A stretch of 64,000 bases of DNA from Combretum micranthum. Its lineage: Eukaryota > Streptophyta > Magnoliopsida > Myrtales > Combretaceae. The position numbers were made by a program, and so were the translations under genes. The notes under the pieces were generated by a model. It ran no database searches. It was not told the DNA's origin and saw only the letters and a list, made by a program, of their open reading frames with translations. Below are positions 35,563 through 48,100 of the stretch, one piece after another (the first letter of the stretch is position 1; each line of letters starts with the position of its first letter). The stretch covers positions 1 through 64,000 of the forward strand of contig JAMXBD010001252.1 in NCBI GenBank assembly GCA_024138025.1. Direction: 5' to 3'.

Positions 35563-36816
35563 TGTACCTATCGTGTAAGATAAAAATAACTTGGATATCG
35601 TCCTAGGGATCTATGTGCAACTATTAGTAATAACCCGTTAACTATTATCTAGCCGAATCAATTGTAAGATATATGCTAAACTCCCTACTAATTCTAACTA
35701 AATGCAATCCCCAAAAACCTTAATGAAAGATATGCATAAATTTCTCAAGAATATCAATTCACAAACAATGCCCTTTGTTATGATCAACCCTAGCCCCCTT
35801 CATCTTTAAAGATAGATTCAATTGAATGAAACTTAATCTTGAACTATCAGGTTTTCTCAATTAGATTAATTACTCTCTTCAAGTTAATTAACCCCCAACC
35901 TAATTGCAAAAGTGGGAATTTCTTCCTTCACAATTATCAAATTAGAATACATGAAGATTATGAACCCTAATTGATAGAAAGTTGGAAAAACCCTATTTCT
36001 AGGTGGATTACTCAACTTCTTTGCCCATGAGAGATCAAACCCATTAATTGAAATCTTCTTTCAAATTAACAAGAATCAAGTTTGTAATAACTTAGGCCTA
36101 AAATCATCACAAACAACAATATAAATCATGAAGCAAACTCAAAATCAAACTTCATTCAATTAATAAACAAGTCAATACATGAAGGCTAGGGTTTCCCAAA
36201 ACCTAGGGCATACACAACTACTCTTCCATGAAGAGATTAACAACAATAATAAGTACAATGGAAGAAAGAAAAGATCATGATGATAAAACCTTTTTATAGA
36301 AGTGGTGTTGTGAATCTCCAAGTTGTAGTGAATTCTTCTTCAAAAAGCTCTCTAAAATGTGTTCTAGGGTTTTTGGGTGGAAATACAAGTGAATGAAATC
36401 TGTTTTTCAGCTTAAGGCGCGTGTATATATATATCAGTATGTACATGACCCTACACGACCGGTGTATGTGGAGTAGTGTACTCATTAACTTCGTGCTCTT
36501 TTTATACATGACTTATTGTGCACAACTGGTGTATGGGGGTGTGTATCCTGGAACTTTGAATTTTTCTTCAATTTTCTCCTTCAAAAGTACAATAGTGGTA
36601 TAAAAATACTAGTGTATGGCCAGCAACTCCACAAAAGGCTCCAAAGCTCTCCAAGATCTTGGTTTTTATTAATAATCCTTTAAAAGCCAAATTGTTCCAT
36701 GATTGTCCTGAAACCAAATTTAGTTCAATAATAATCCTTTTCTTCAATAAATAATTAAATAGCATATGAATATGCTCAATAATGCACCAATAATAAGGGT
36801 CTTAGGTCATTTATCA
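35563..36816 (-). mobile_element. array LTR 2
   Basis: 1,254 bp; shorter than LTR 1 and 3 through several small deletions, for example around 36,460-36,510 where the gtgcgtttttcc phrase is lost. Confidence 0.75.
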
Positions 36817-37734
36817 AACTTCCCCACACTTAAACATTTGCTTGTCCTCAAGCAAACAACTAAGGACAATTAAGATCTATCATCAAATATACTCAAAAAT
36901 TTTTTCCACAAAAATGAGATTCACATTGCATTCATTAATTCTTTCAGATCATAGGGACTCACTTTTGTCTACCACTCCAACCCATCATAGAATGTAATTA
37001 GCATACTAGAATCCAAATTGCAAGGCTAATTCGGGTAAATTAAACTTTACCCTCACCATTTAACAATAGAATCTTGAGTCATAAAGTAAACACAAATTCA
37101 AGCATTAGCAAAAGGAACTTAGTTACACTTCACCACTAAATAACAAGTATATAAGCTCTTCAACCACTTCCTTAAGCACAATAACCTAGAAAGAAAGTAT
37201 ATGACTTCTATTAATCTCTTAGATTTTTTCTTTTTGCTTGAAATCTCTATAGTCTTCAAAGGGGGAGGTTTTAGCCTCTATCTTTTCAATTTCCTTTGGA
37301 CAGGTTTTTGCCCACTTCTTTTCAACTCAAATATATTTTATTCTCTTTTTTTTTTTTATACATTAATTGTGTAAGATGCTTGCTTAGTTAGTAGTGGGGT
37401 CAGACTTCGCTCTTTTGAGGGACCAAAGCCCGCCCATACTGACTAGCTTTTCATATTCATTTATACATCAATTGATTGAGTATTTTCAAAGAGATTATTG
37501 CAAAAGGATACCAAGAGAAAATTTCATTTGCCCCTTTCTCAAAAGGTTAGAAGGGCTCTCAAAGTTTTTGAAAAGCTAACATACTATTAAAAGCTTAGAA
37601 GTACAACCATTTAACTTTCAAACCAAGGACTTTGTTCACTTCTAGACTCTAGATTCCATTATTAAATAACAAGTAAGATTACCTACCTAGATTTCATCTT
37701 ATAATTTCGCTTAAGTATGCCAACCACAAGAAAG
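36817..37734 (-). other. array internal region 2
   Basis: Second copy of the non-coding internal segment with the same polypurine tract at its lower end. Confidence 0.7.
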
Positions 37735-39020
37735 TGTACTTATCGTGTAAAGATAAAAATTAACTTGGATATCGTCCTAGGGATCTATGTGCAACTATTA
37801 GTAATAACCCGTTAACTATTATCTCGCCGAATCAATTGTAAGATTATGCTAAACTCCCTACTAATTCTAACTAAATGCAATCCCAAAAGCCTTAAATGAA
37901 AGATATGCATAAATTTCTCAAGAATATCAATTCACAAACAATGCCCTTTGTTATGATCAACCCCTAAGCCCCCTTATCTTTAAAGATAGATTCAATTGAA
38001 TGAAACTTAATCTTGAACTATCAGGTTTCTGAATTAGATTAATTACTTTCTTCAAGTTAATTAACCCAACCTAATTGCAAAAGTGGGAATATTTCTTCCT
38101 TCACAATTATCAAATTAGAATAGCATGAAGATTTTATGAACCCTAATTGATAGAAGTTGGAAAAACCCTATTTCTAGGTGGATTACTCAACTTCTTTGCC
38201 CATGAGAGATCAAACCCATTAATTGAAATCTTCTTTCAAATTAACAAGAATCAAGTTTGTAATAACTTAGGCCTAAAATCATCACAACCAACAATATAAA
38301 TCTTGAAGCAAACGCAAAATCAAACTTCATTCAATTGATAAACAAGTCAATACATGAGGCTAGGGTTTCCCAAAACCTAGGGCATACACAACTACTCTCC
38401 ATGAAGAGATTAACAACAATAATAAGTATCATGGAAGAACGAGAAAAGATCATGATGATAAAAACCTTTTTATAGAAGTGGTGTTGTGAATCTCCAAGTT
38501 GTAGTATGAATTCTTCTTCAAAAAGCTCTCTAAAATGTGTTATAGGGTTTTTGGGTGGAAATACAAGTGAATGAAATCTGTTTTTCAGCTTAAGGCGCGT
38601 GTTATATATATCAGTATGTACATGACCCCTACACGACCGGTGTATGTAGGGGTAGTGTACTCATTAACTTCGTGCGTTTTTCCTTTTTTGGCACATATAC
38701 ATGACTTATTGTGCACAACTGGTGTATGGGGGTTGTGTATCCTGGAACTTTGAATTTTTCTTCAATTTTTCTCCTTCAAAAGTACACTAGTGGTATAAAA
38801 ATACTAGTGCATGGCCAGCAACTCCACAAAAGGCTCCAAAACTCTCCAAAATCTTGGCTTATTTTCATTAATAATCCTATAAAAGGCCAAATTGTTCCAT
38901 GATTGTCCCTGAAACACAAATTTAGTTCAATAATAATCCTTTTCTTCAATAAATCAATAAAATAGCATATGAAATATGCTCAATAATGCACCAATAATAA
39001 GGGTCTTAGGTCATTTATCA
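37735..39020 (-). mobile_element. array LTR 3
   Basis: 1,286 bp and very close to LTR 1, including the gtgcgtttttcc phrase that LTR 2 and 4 lack. So LTR 1 and 3 form one subtype and LTR 2 and 4 another. Confidence 0.75.
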
Positions 39021-39930
39021 AACTTCCCCACACTTAAACATTTGCTTGTCCTCAAGAAACAACTAAGGACAATTAGATCTATCATCAAATATACTCAAAA
39101 ATTTTTCCACAAAAATGAGATTCACATTGCATTCATTAATTCTTTCAGATCATAGGGACTCACTTTATGTCTACCACTCCAACCCATCATACGAATGTAA
39201 TTAGCATACTGAATCCAAATTGCAAGGCTAATTCGGGTAAATTAAACTTTACCCTCACCATTTAACAATAGAATCTTGAGTCATAAAGTAAACACAATTC
39301 AAGCATTAGCAAAGGAACTTAGTTACACTTCACACTAAATAACAAGTATATAGCTCTTCAAACACTTCCTTAAGCACAATAACCTAGAAAGAAAGTATAT
39401 GACTTCTATTAATCTCTTAGATTTTTTCTTTTTGCTTGAAATCTCTATAGTCTTCAAAGGGGGAGGTTTTAGCCTCTATCTTTTCAATTTCCTTTGGACA
39501 GGTTTTTGCCCACTTCTTTTCAACTCAAATATATTTATTCTCTTTTTTTTTTTTATACATTAATTGTGTAAGATGCTTGCTTAGTTAGTAGTGGGGTCAG
39601 ACTTCGCTCTTTTGAGGGACCAAAGCCCGCCATACTGACTAGCTTTTCATATTCATTTATACATCAATTGATTGAGTATTTCAAGAGATATTGCAAAAGG
39701 ATCACCAAGAGAAAAATTTCATTGCCCCTTTCTCAAAAGGTTAGAAGGGCTCTCAAAGTTTTTGAAAAGCTAACATACTAATTAAAAAGCTTAGAAGTAC
39801 AACCATTTAACTTTCAACCAAGGACTTTGTTCACTTCTAGACTCTAGATTCCATTATTAAATAACAAGTAAGATTACCCTACCTAGATTTCATCTTATAA
39901 TTTCGCTTAAGTATGCCAACCACAAGAAAG
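39021..39930 (-). other. array internal region 3
   Basis: Third copy of the non-coding internal segment, with more one-base deletions than the first. Confidence 0.7.
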
Positions 39931-41151
39931 TGTACTTATCGTGTAAGATAAAAATTAACTTGGATATCGTCCTAGGGATCTATGTGCAACTATTAGTAAT
40001 AACCCGTTAACTATTATCTCGCCGAATCAATTGTAAGATATATGCTAAACTCCCTACTAATTCTAACTAAATGCAATCCCAAAAGCCTTAAATGAAAGAT
40101 ATGCATAAATTTCTCAAGAATATCAATTCACAAACAATGCCCTTTGTTATGATCAACCCTAGCCCCCTTCATCTTTAAAGATAGATTCAATTGAATGAAA
40201 CTTAATCTTGAACTATCAGGTTTCTGAATTAGATTAATTACTTTCTTCAAGTTAATTAACCCCCAACCTAATTGCAAAAGTGGGAATTTCTTCCTTCACA
40301 ATTATCAAATTAGAATAGCATGAAGATTATGAACCCTAATTGATAGAAAGTTGGAAAAACCCTATTTCTAGGTGGATTATCACTTCTTTTGCCCATGAGA
40401 GATCAAACCCATTAATTGAAATCTTCTTTCAAATTAACAAGAATCAAGTTGTAATAACTTAGGCCTAAAATCATCTCAACCAACAATATAAATCTTGAAG
40501 CAAACGCAAATCAAACTTCATTCAATTGATAAACAAGTCAATACATGAAGCTAGGGTTTCCCAAAAACTAGGGCATACACACTACTCTTCCATGAAGAGA
40601 TTAACAACAATAATAAGTATCATGGAAAGAACGAGAAAAGATCATGATGAAAAACCTTTTTATAGAAGTGGTGTTGTGAATCTCCAAGTTGTAGCATGAA
40701 TTCTTCTTCAAAAAGCTCTCTAAAATGTGTTATAGGGTTTTTGGGTGGAAATACAAGTGAATGAAATCTGTTTTTTCAGCTTAAGGCGTGTGTATATATA
40801 TATCAGTATGTACACAACCCCTACACGACCGGTATATGTCGGAGTAGTGTACTCATTAACTTCGCTCGTTTTATACATGACTTATTGTGCACAACTAGTG
40901 TATGTGGGGTCATGTATCCTGGAACTTTGAATTTTTCTTCAATTTTTCTCCTTCAAAAGTACAATAGTGGTATAAAAATACTAGTGTATGGCCAGCAACT
41001 CAACAAAAGGCTCCAAAGCTCTCCAAGATCTTGGCTTCTTTTATTAATAATCCTTTGAAAAGCCAAATTGTTCCATGATTGTCCTTGAAATGCAAATTTA
41101 GTTCAATAATAATCCTTTTCTTCAATAAATTAATTAAATAGCATATGAAAT
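39931..41151 (-). mobile_element. array LTR 4 (5' truncated)
   Basis: 1,221 bp. Similarity stops at gcatatgaaa (41,150), about 55 bp short of the expected minus-strand LTR start, where family A LTR sequence begins. Confidence 0.75.
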
Positions 41152-41874
41152 TAAGTTATGATGTTATAATTTCCATTCTTGAATGTTATTTCTATAACTT
41201 CTTAAACTTCTTGTTTCAAAGAATGGTCCTCTATGGTTATGAAAGCATGCCTTATACCCAGTATCGAAGTTTTTGCATGACTAAAGTAGTCATTCATAAG
41301 CTTTAATATCGAGTGTGGCAGGCTGTCACGTTTCTGGCAATATTGTCAGAACCGGACCGGGGTTTGACCGGACAAGCTAGGGGGTCAGGGGTCGAGGGGT
41401 CGGACCAGGTTCAACCGGGGGTTGAATCGGGGTCACAAAAAATAAAAAATATAAGAAATAATTTAATTAAAAAAGACCAATATATATGTAATCACTCAAT
41501 TAAATCTATATTTGGATCAAATTCATCAATTAATTATTAAATAAATATGATTTAATGATTATATTTTATAAATTTATAATAAAGTATGATAAATATTTAA
41601 ATTTCTAATTTTTTATTTTATTTTTTTATTTTTTTTTTTTGAATCCGGGTCAACCTGTCCGGGTCGACCGGTTGAACCCGGTTCGACCGCCCCGGGTCGA
41701 CCGGTTCAACCCGGTCCAACCCGGTTCGACCCGGGTCTCGCCGGTTCGTTCTAAAAACGAGTTTTAGGCGAGACCCGGCCCGGCATTAGTGCTGGTTCCG
41801 GTCGAACCCGGTCGAACCGGCCGGTCCGGGCCGGTTTTGAAACCATGGTTTCTGGTACCCTTTAGGGCGTGACA
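41152..41874 (+). mobile_element. family A LTR 3' end fragment (split by a DNA transposon)
   Basis: Homologous to 52,690-52,867: both carry a gtcc-ctat motif, cttacaccc/cttataccc, a conserved gactaa-gtagtcat phrase and the end taccctttagggcgtgaca. The outer end is at 41,874. The last 20 bp are separated from the rest by an inserted element at 41,338-41,847. Target duplication of the LTR itself is not visible because its left part is gone. Confidence 0.7.
41338..41847. mobile_element. hAT-like non-autonomous element with GC-rich ends (510 bp)
   Basis: Flanked by a perfect 8-bp duplication gtttctgg (41,330-41,337 and 41,848-41,855). Deleting the element and one copy restores the family A LTR terminus exactly, which proves the boundaries. 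Ends are CAATATTGTCAGAACCGG and, reverse complemented, CATGGTTTCAAAACCGG, an imperfect inverted repeat. Both flanks are packed with alternating ccggttcgacc/gggtcgaccgg words while the centre is AT-rich. Eight-base duplication and CA ends point to the hAT superfamily. No transposase. Confidence 0.7.
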
Positions 41875-42423
41875 GTAACCATCGCAAACCCCCATTATCC
41901 CATGATCCCCTATGCAAGTATCCATCAAGTGTCAATCCACTATACATACCTCCTCCGGGATTATTCGAACGGTAACATTGCTTGGACTCTTACTTATATT
42001 TATTGTTCAATACACCATTAACATACTAACTGACTTAAGTACCATAGTAGTCGCATTAGGCGAAGCCTTGGTGCTCTGTAACTATCTTGTCTTGCAAGCT
42101 TAACACATGAAGTCCAATTCAACAACTACAATCAAACCCACTGGGTTCGAACTAGTGACGGATATATATTCCATTTCATATTAATCCCAAACTTATTTTT
42201 TTATTCCACAGTTTGAAAACCTTATATGAAAGAATTGGGTTGATGCTCGTTAAGAGGTCATGTTAGAGGTAATGGAGTTAAAGAAGGTAGTGTAGTTAAA
42301 GAGCTTCTTGAAAAGGTTCATTTTTTGGGAAAGTGTCTCATGAATAGGATGTTGATCCAAGAAAGTCTATTGTTTTGGCCTCTACACAGGACACATATGC
42401 TCACTAGCTCAATATGGAGACAC
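41875..42423. other. unassigned spacer
   Basis: No recognisable domain, repeat end or RNA gene. The 63-codon ORF at 41,912-42,103 has no family resemblance I can name. Confidence 0.4.
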
Positions 42424-42427
42424 TTAA

Positions 42428-42620
42428 GGTGCATTTGATTCATTGGTTTGATGTTGGTTTGACATCTGTTTCAATCAAATTATTTCTAAAAAATTAGATA
42501 TAGATGAAAAACAGATATTTCTACTCATAAACAGACCATATAGACTAGGTGCAAATAAAATACAAATGCAGATCTGATATAAATAAGATATAAATGAACA
42601 ATAAACCATCCAAACAAATC
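42428..42620. mobile_element. Tourist-like (PIF/Harbinger) MITE
   Basis: Left end GGTGCATTTGATTCATTGG and right end, reverse complemented, GATTTGTTTGGATGG form imperfect inverted repeats of the GCATTTGG class. The flanking ttaa(g) on both sides (42,424-42,428 and 42,621-42,625) fits a TTA/TAA-type target. About 193 bp, non-coding. Confidence 0.5.
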
Positions 42621-42773
42621 TTAAGTCTGTTGGAGTTGATACTAAAAGCTATGGTGAGTGGATAACCTTGTCATACAAGATATCTGTGCTTACACTACTC
42701 AACTAGGTAAGCTTGGAGTAGGTATACAAGGTCATAAGATAAGGTATGTGTAATATAAAGATAAATAAATTAT

Positions 42774-42925
42774 AAAGAAGGGCAAGCGTGTCATTTGATA
42801 TAAAATAAAGAGGTTTTATGGTCAACCCTAAAGTATATAAAAGGATTATTAAGAAGGGTCAAAGTATCTAAGGATATTAAATAAGAAGGTTTTATGGTCA
42901 AAGTTTAAATATAATTGTATTGTGT
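42774..42925 (+). repeat. direct repeat, two ~75-bp units, in LTR U3 region
   Basis: The unit beginning aagaaggg and containing gaggttttatggtcaa/aaggttttatggtcaa occurs twice in tandem (about 42,774 and 42,850), about 85-160 bp before a TATA box. Duplicated enhancer-like blocks are common in LTR U3 regions. Confidence 0.65.
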
Positions 42926-43008
42926 TCATATTGCAAAGACTTGATAAGAATGAATTTTGGCTACTTAAATTGGACACAAACCTAACATTTTTCCTAAGCA
43001 ATATACCT

Positions 43009-43017
43009 CTATAAATA
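43009..43017 (+). promoter_or_regulatory. TATA box of family B LTR
   Basis: ctataaata followed about 45 bases on by a short C/A-rich stretch; the only clear TATA element in this LTR and placed after the U3 duplications. Confidence 0.5.
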
Positions 43018-44827
43018 GACCCTTAACCTATGAATTTGTCACACCATTCCTCAGTCAAAACCCTAGATGAATTTGGGCTCGAGGAAGATGTATGTGAATG
43101 AGTGGATGATTTTAGAGTAGGCTGGCATATAGGCCGATAGCTTATAATTCTAAACCGCTGGGCTATATCCAAGGACGACGGCCGATAGCACCAGCTTTGG
43201 AGTTTTTGGATTTGTCAGAGAATTTGGCTGTAAGCCGGCCTTTAGGCCACCAGCCTAAGTGGTAGCCTTGGTTGTTGTTTTGCGACCCGAGAGTTTTAAG
43301 CCGTCAGCTTTGTTTCCTACGTGTCCAGCCTATATCCCTTCGAGATTTAACTCTATAATACGTCCCATAACCTATCCTAACCCTCATAACCTCTCTTAAA
43401 CATATAGAAACCCTAGCCAACACTCTCTAAGGTGGATTTCATTAAGGAATTGGGTAAGTAACCTCTCCTAAACCTTTAATTCGTTCTAGGATGTTTTCTT
43501 TCTAAGACTATGTTGTTGATTGGTGAAGGGAATTGATCTTTGTTGGAAATTGAAGGAAAACCCTAAGTGTAGAAATTGGGGATTTCAGATCTACAATCAA
43601 TTAAAGAAGGTAAGACTCAACCCAGAACTATTATTCATAGATCTTAAGTTATTAGGAGAATTTGAATCATATTTGTTGTTGAGAATGATTTGTGAATGTA
43701 TGAACAATGATGGACATGTAATCTTGAGAATTAGGGTTTCACTATTTCATGGTGTTGATTAGAGATCTGGTGATTCTTCGGGTTTCACAGGAGAAAAGTA
43801 TGTTGGAGATTCTAGATTGATGAATTAGGTTTTAGGGTTTATATTTCTTATGTTGTTATCAATGTGTAATTGATTAGTGGAACGGATGATTTTTTGTTCA
43901 GTGTTTATTTGAGAATAGGATTTCGATTTCTTAAGCGAAAACAGGTATGACCTTACCATGTTTGATTGTTTGTGCTTGTAGTTTTAGTTCTTAAACTTGA
44001 CTAATTCTTATTCAACTTTAATTAGATCGAGTGTTGGTTGTTCTTGGTTGCGGTTAGTAAAGACCATGCAGAGTGTGATACTAACGCTGACAACTGATAA
44101 TCTATGTGTGAGGTTGTCCGAGTAGACTCGTTATAGAAATGATTCCGGTAGTTTAAGAGTAGTGAGAGTACGACACCTGGGTGTGTGGGAGATTCCCAAC
44201 ACCATATATGTATATAATTACCTATTTTCTACATTGGATGTTTTTAGAGAGTCATGAGATACTCCAGGTTTGGGACTAGTGTACAATAGTTCTCAACTGT
44301 GTTGGTTGCTTGGCTAAGTTAAAGATAATAATTGGTGTTTGTTGCATTAGTTTTTAAGTCATATGTGATATTGCTTGATCACGTGTATGTGTTTTCGGTT
44401 TGGCGTACTGGGCATTTTTCGCTCAATCCTTATTTTTCCCACAAGTACAGGTGAGGATTCCATTATCTAGGATTTGATGGGATATGTTGTATTCGTGGAC
44501 TATGGGAAAAGTGATAGTGGATTTGATCCTTTTACCGATAGTTGAGATTAGTGATCTTGGATCTAGTGATTGCAGGAAAGAAAAACAATATTTTTATGAT
44601 TAGTTTATTATTATATTAGAGATTATGTTATTTCTTTAAAGTTAAATTGCTTAGTTTTATGATTTAAATGAATTGAGGACATTTTATTTCAAGTACCCTT
44701 AATTTGAGTTATTGGAGATATGTATTTTGAACAATTTTGTGGATTTAGAACTTTATAGCCTTGGCGTGTTCTTTTAAAGAGAAGGACACGTGGCGGGTTG
44801 ATAATGCCTTTAGTTTAGGGCGTTACA

Positions 44828-45191
44828 CACAGATAGATCCATCGGTGCCTTACTGGCTCAAGAACTTGATGGTATCGAGCATCCAGTATACTACCTGAGT
44901 CGCTCCCTTCAAGGAAGCGAGATCAATTACCCAGCATGTGAGAAACATTGTCTTGCGCTAGTATTCACTACACAAAAGCCGACACTACTTTTTGGCACAC
45001 AAAGTTAGCCTTGTCACTAACTCTGATCCCATCAAATATTTACTATCATAGTCGGCCTAATCAGGAAGGATTGCTAAATGGCTGCTTTTGTTGTCAGAAT
45101 TTGACATCACTATCATACCACCTAAGGCTATTAATTCTCAAGCCTTAGCTGATCTCTTGGCACAATTTCCCACTACGGATGGAACTCATGC
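44828..45191 (+). pseudogene. Tat-lineage gypsy pol, segment 1: reverse transcriptase-linked RNase H
   Basis: Frame starting at 44,832 reads DRSIGALLAQE, HPVYYLSRSLQGSEINYPAC and EKHCLALVFTTQK, the standard RNase H domain behind the gypsy reverse transcriptase. After frameshifts near 44,985 and stops it reaches ALADLLAQFPTTDGTH, the linker toward the second RNase H. The reverse transcriptase itself is missing upstream, where a family B LTR abuts. Coding is interrupted at 45,191 by a nested LTR element and resumes at 52,868. Confidence 0.82.
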
Positions 45192-48100
45192 TGTAAACCC
45201 TTAATTTTGAGGGTAATATCGAGTTCAAACCCTAAACCGGAAAGTCAACTGGAAACCCTAAGTCAACGAATTCCCAAGAAACCCTACCAGCTTAGATCCG
45301 ACAACCTCGTGTTCTTAAACCGAGAAGTCGAAAAATGAGTGAAGAGTGCAGATTGGTTCATAATAATATTAGGATACTTAAAAATATCAAATTAGTAAAT
45401 TTTCGATCAATTTTGAACCCGATCGGATACAAACTTTGAAAAGCGTGTCCCGGGGCTCGAAATATTAAAAATATGTTATTAGTACCGTTAGATTTGTAAT
45501 TTCATAAGATTTCCAAATATATTAGTTATATAGTTTTTTAGGTTATAAAAGTTATAATTATAGCCTTTTTATCGTATTTTCTTTAATGCCGGTATTTTAA
45601 ACCTAATCTACTTTTTGATTTCTAATCACACTATTCATAAGTACAACCACCCATTCTCTATTCTTACATCCTTACAACCTATTCTTACAATATTTCATCA
45701 TTTTCCTTACATTTACTTTTCAAATACAACTTTCACTATTTAAATTACTTAATTTAATTTAGAAACTTATACAACACAACACACACACTCCTCTCTCTCT
45801 CCATTTTCTCTAAAACTGGTGCCCCTTGTACCCTCCCTCTCTCTCCAATTTTTTTTTTATTTAATTAAAGCAAACCCTAATCTCATTTTCTATAAATACC
45901 CATTTATGCCAACTTCATTTCATTTTCTCACTTTTAACAAAACGAAACTCTTGAGATTTTTTTTCTCCTCTCCCCCTCTCCTCCACCATGACACACCCAC
46001 ACACACGCGCTCACAAATTTCTTTTTTTTTTTTTCTTCAAGTTTATCTAGCTCCACACATTTAATAGGTAATAGATCTACACTTTACCACATTTAAAACA
46101 TGTAATGGCAAGATCATTCATGTGTGATTCCACTCAAAATCCCCATGAGCTTATGCTAAGGACGTGGAAACACTTGAACATGAGATCTTTGCCATCACTG
46201 TAAGTCTCGAAAAATTTCAGTAAATAATTCTAAGATGAACTTTGAAAAAAACCCTAAAAATCACTCCAAATTAAAACCGAACTTCAACTAGTCCAAAAAC
46301 ACGAGCAAATCTAGAAATTTCCAAATCTTGAGAAAATAAGAATTCTTAAAAACAAAGTAAAAACTCAACGTACATCAATTCCAAAACCACTACATACGAT
46401 AAATTCCATACGTAACTCCGACTTATAAAATCGGGTACTATAAAGCCCAAAAACAAATTATTAAAAAGTAAATAATGAAACTTTCGAAAATATAACTATT
46501 TTCAAGAATTCCGAAAACATTAAGAGATATTAAATACTTACAAAATAAAATTTAAAATAAATTTCTCAAATTAAATATGTTGTATAAATATAAAATATCA
46601 GTTTCTAGATTGGTAAAGATCTAAACCGGAAAAATCACCCGAAAATCCGCTCTTTTCTTCTTCATTTTGTTCTTGTTTCATTAAGAACACAAGCTGCCCC
46701 CATTCCATTCTTGAGCTCCCACACATATTCTTCAAGATTTTTAAGTAAACTTCCTTCTTAAAGCTTCCATAGGTGATACATGTAAAGTATAATAAGAGTT
46801 TCATGCATCAAATAACCTTCCATAAGCTTAAAAGCTTAGGATGATGATACCAAAAATGAAACACTCCTCTTCTCTATGATTAATCTCTTGTATCACTATT
46901 ATTTTCTTGTTTAAAGTAGTTATATTTTGTAGATCTAACTTTTTGTAGCTTTGATTTTCATTTATGCCATAGATCTTGTTATTGAGTTGTTATTTTTGTT
47001 ATTTCTTATGATTTATGCATAGATTCACCATCCATATGTCTATCTTAGTGATTCATGCATTTAAAACTAGTGTAGTAAACTAGATCTAGTGTTTTGAGTT
47101 CATAAAATGCATTAGACTTTGTTTTACGTTCATAAACAACTTGTAGTAGCATGATGATAGTAGGAATGTTTTAGAAAACTCAAGATCTATTTTATTTTAA
47201 ACAAAAATAATTTTTGAAAATTCGGATGAAAATGAAATCATATTTAGAAAAGTTGTTTTTCAACTTCAAAATGTGTATTTTTCATTTAAAATGAAGAGCT
47301 TAGGGTATAGGTACTATAAATGAAAGATTTTGATGAGTCAAGTTTAGATCTATGAGTTTATAGTTTACTACCATGTATTTCTTTTATATTCATGTTCATA
47401 TTAAGTGTAGATCTTGGTTTTAAACTCAAACAAAATAGTGAAATTCGTATTTTGGTAAGACCCCTATTTAAAAACCACTTTCCAAGTATCAAAATGAAAT
47501 TTTTACTTAAGATAATGAAGGCTTAATGGATGTATATCATCAAGACTTCTTTTTACAAAATCAAAGGTGATTTTCAAAATAAAAATCTCATTTCGGATTT
47601 TGGTCAAGACATATTTTAAAAACATGTTGTCCAAAAATAAATTTGGTAAATTCGGATCTCAACCAAGACCAATTTTGAAAACCCATTTATCAACTCCAAA
47701 ACTCATGATTTATGTGAAAAATGAAGGGTATAGGTAATAAGTATCATTAAGTAGTGATTTTTACAAGTTGAAATGAGTTTTGATGAGATTAACGTGTAAA
47801 ACAAAAAAGTAGAATTAAGATGGAAAATTTTGAGTTAGTGTTCAACTTATAAAACTCGTAACTTTGGATGATGTCTATGTAAACAGCCATTATCTAAGTT
47901 CAAAATAAAAGTTTTATGTATTAAATGAAGTCCTTAAGTAATAGGTATCATAAAGTCTTAAATTTTAATGCATTAAATAAGTTTTTCCCAAAGAATCATT
48001 CAAAAAGTGGATTTTTTAAAATTCGGATTTTTGAGTAAATCCTATTTGAAAACATATTTACAAAGTGTAAAATGCAAATTTTAATGTAAAAATGAAGTCC

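Larger units (their letters stand above)
33357..41151 (-). repeat. tandem array of an LTR element: four LTRs, three internal regions, ~2.2 kb period
   Basis: The same ~2.2 kb unit recurs with starts at 33,357, 35,563, 37,735 and 39,931. Minus strand order in each period is polypurine tract (taagtgtggggaagtt), LTR starting TGATAAATGACC, LTR ending at GGTGCA or GGTACA, then about 0.92 kb of non-coding internal DNA. The array is thus LTR-internal repeated with shared LTRs, not separate insertions. The last LTR lacks its first ~55 bp. No coding sequence exists in any unit, so the founder was non-autonomous (LARD/TRIM-like). Units differ by scattered single-base indels and few substitutions. Confidence 0.85.
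42640..44827 (+). mobile_element. LTR, family B, plus strand
   Basis: Ends GGGCGTTACA at 44,827, matching the minus-strand family B end at 13,934. The segment 43,900-44,827 aligns in reverse to 13,934-15,000. A TATA box (ctataaata, 43,009-43,017) and duplicated upstream blocks mark the promoter. The left LTR end is not clear; 42,640 is approximate. It joins Tat RNase H coding sequence on the right, so it inserted into, or recombined with, that element. Confidence 0.55.

Noticed and set aside
41640..41850. GC-rich repeated ccggttcgacc block considered as a CRISPR-like or regulatory array
   Set aside because: Units are irregular without spacers, and the block is the terminal arm of a transposon with a defined 8-bp target duplication.
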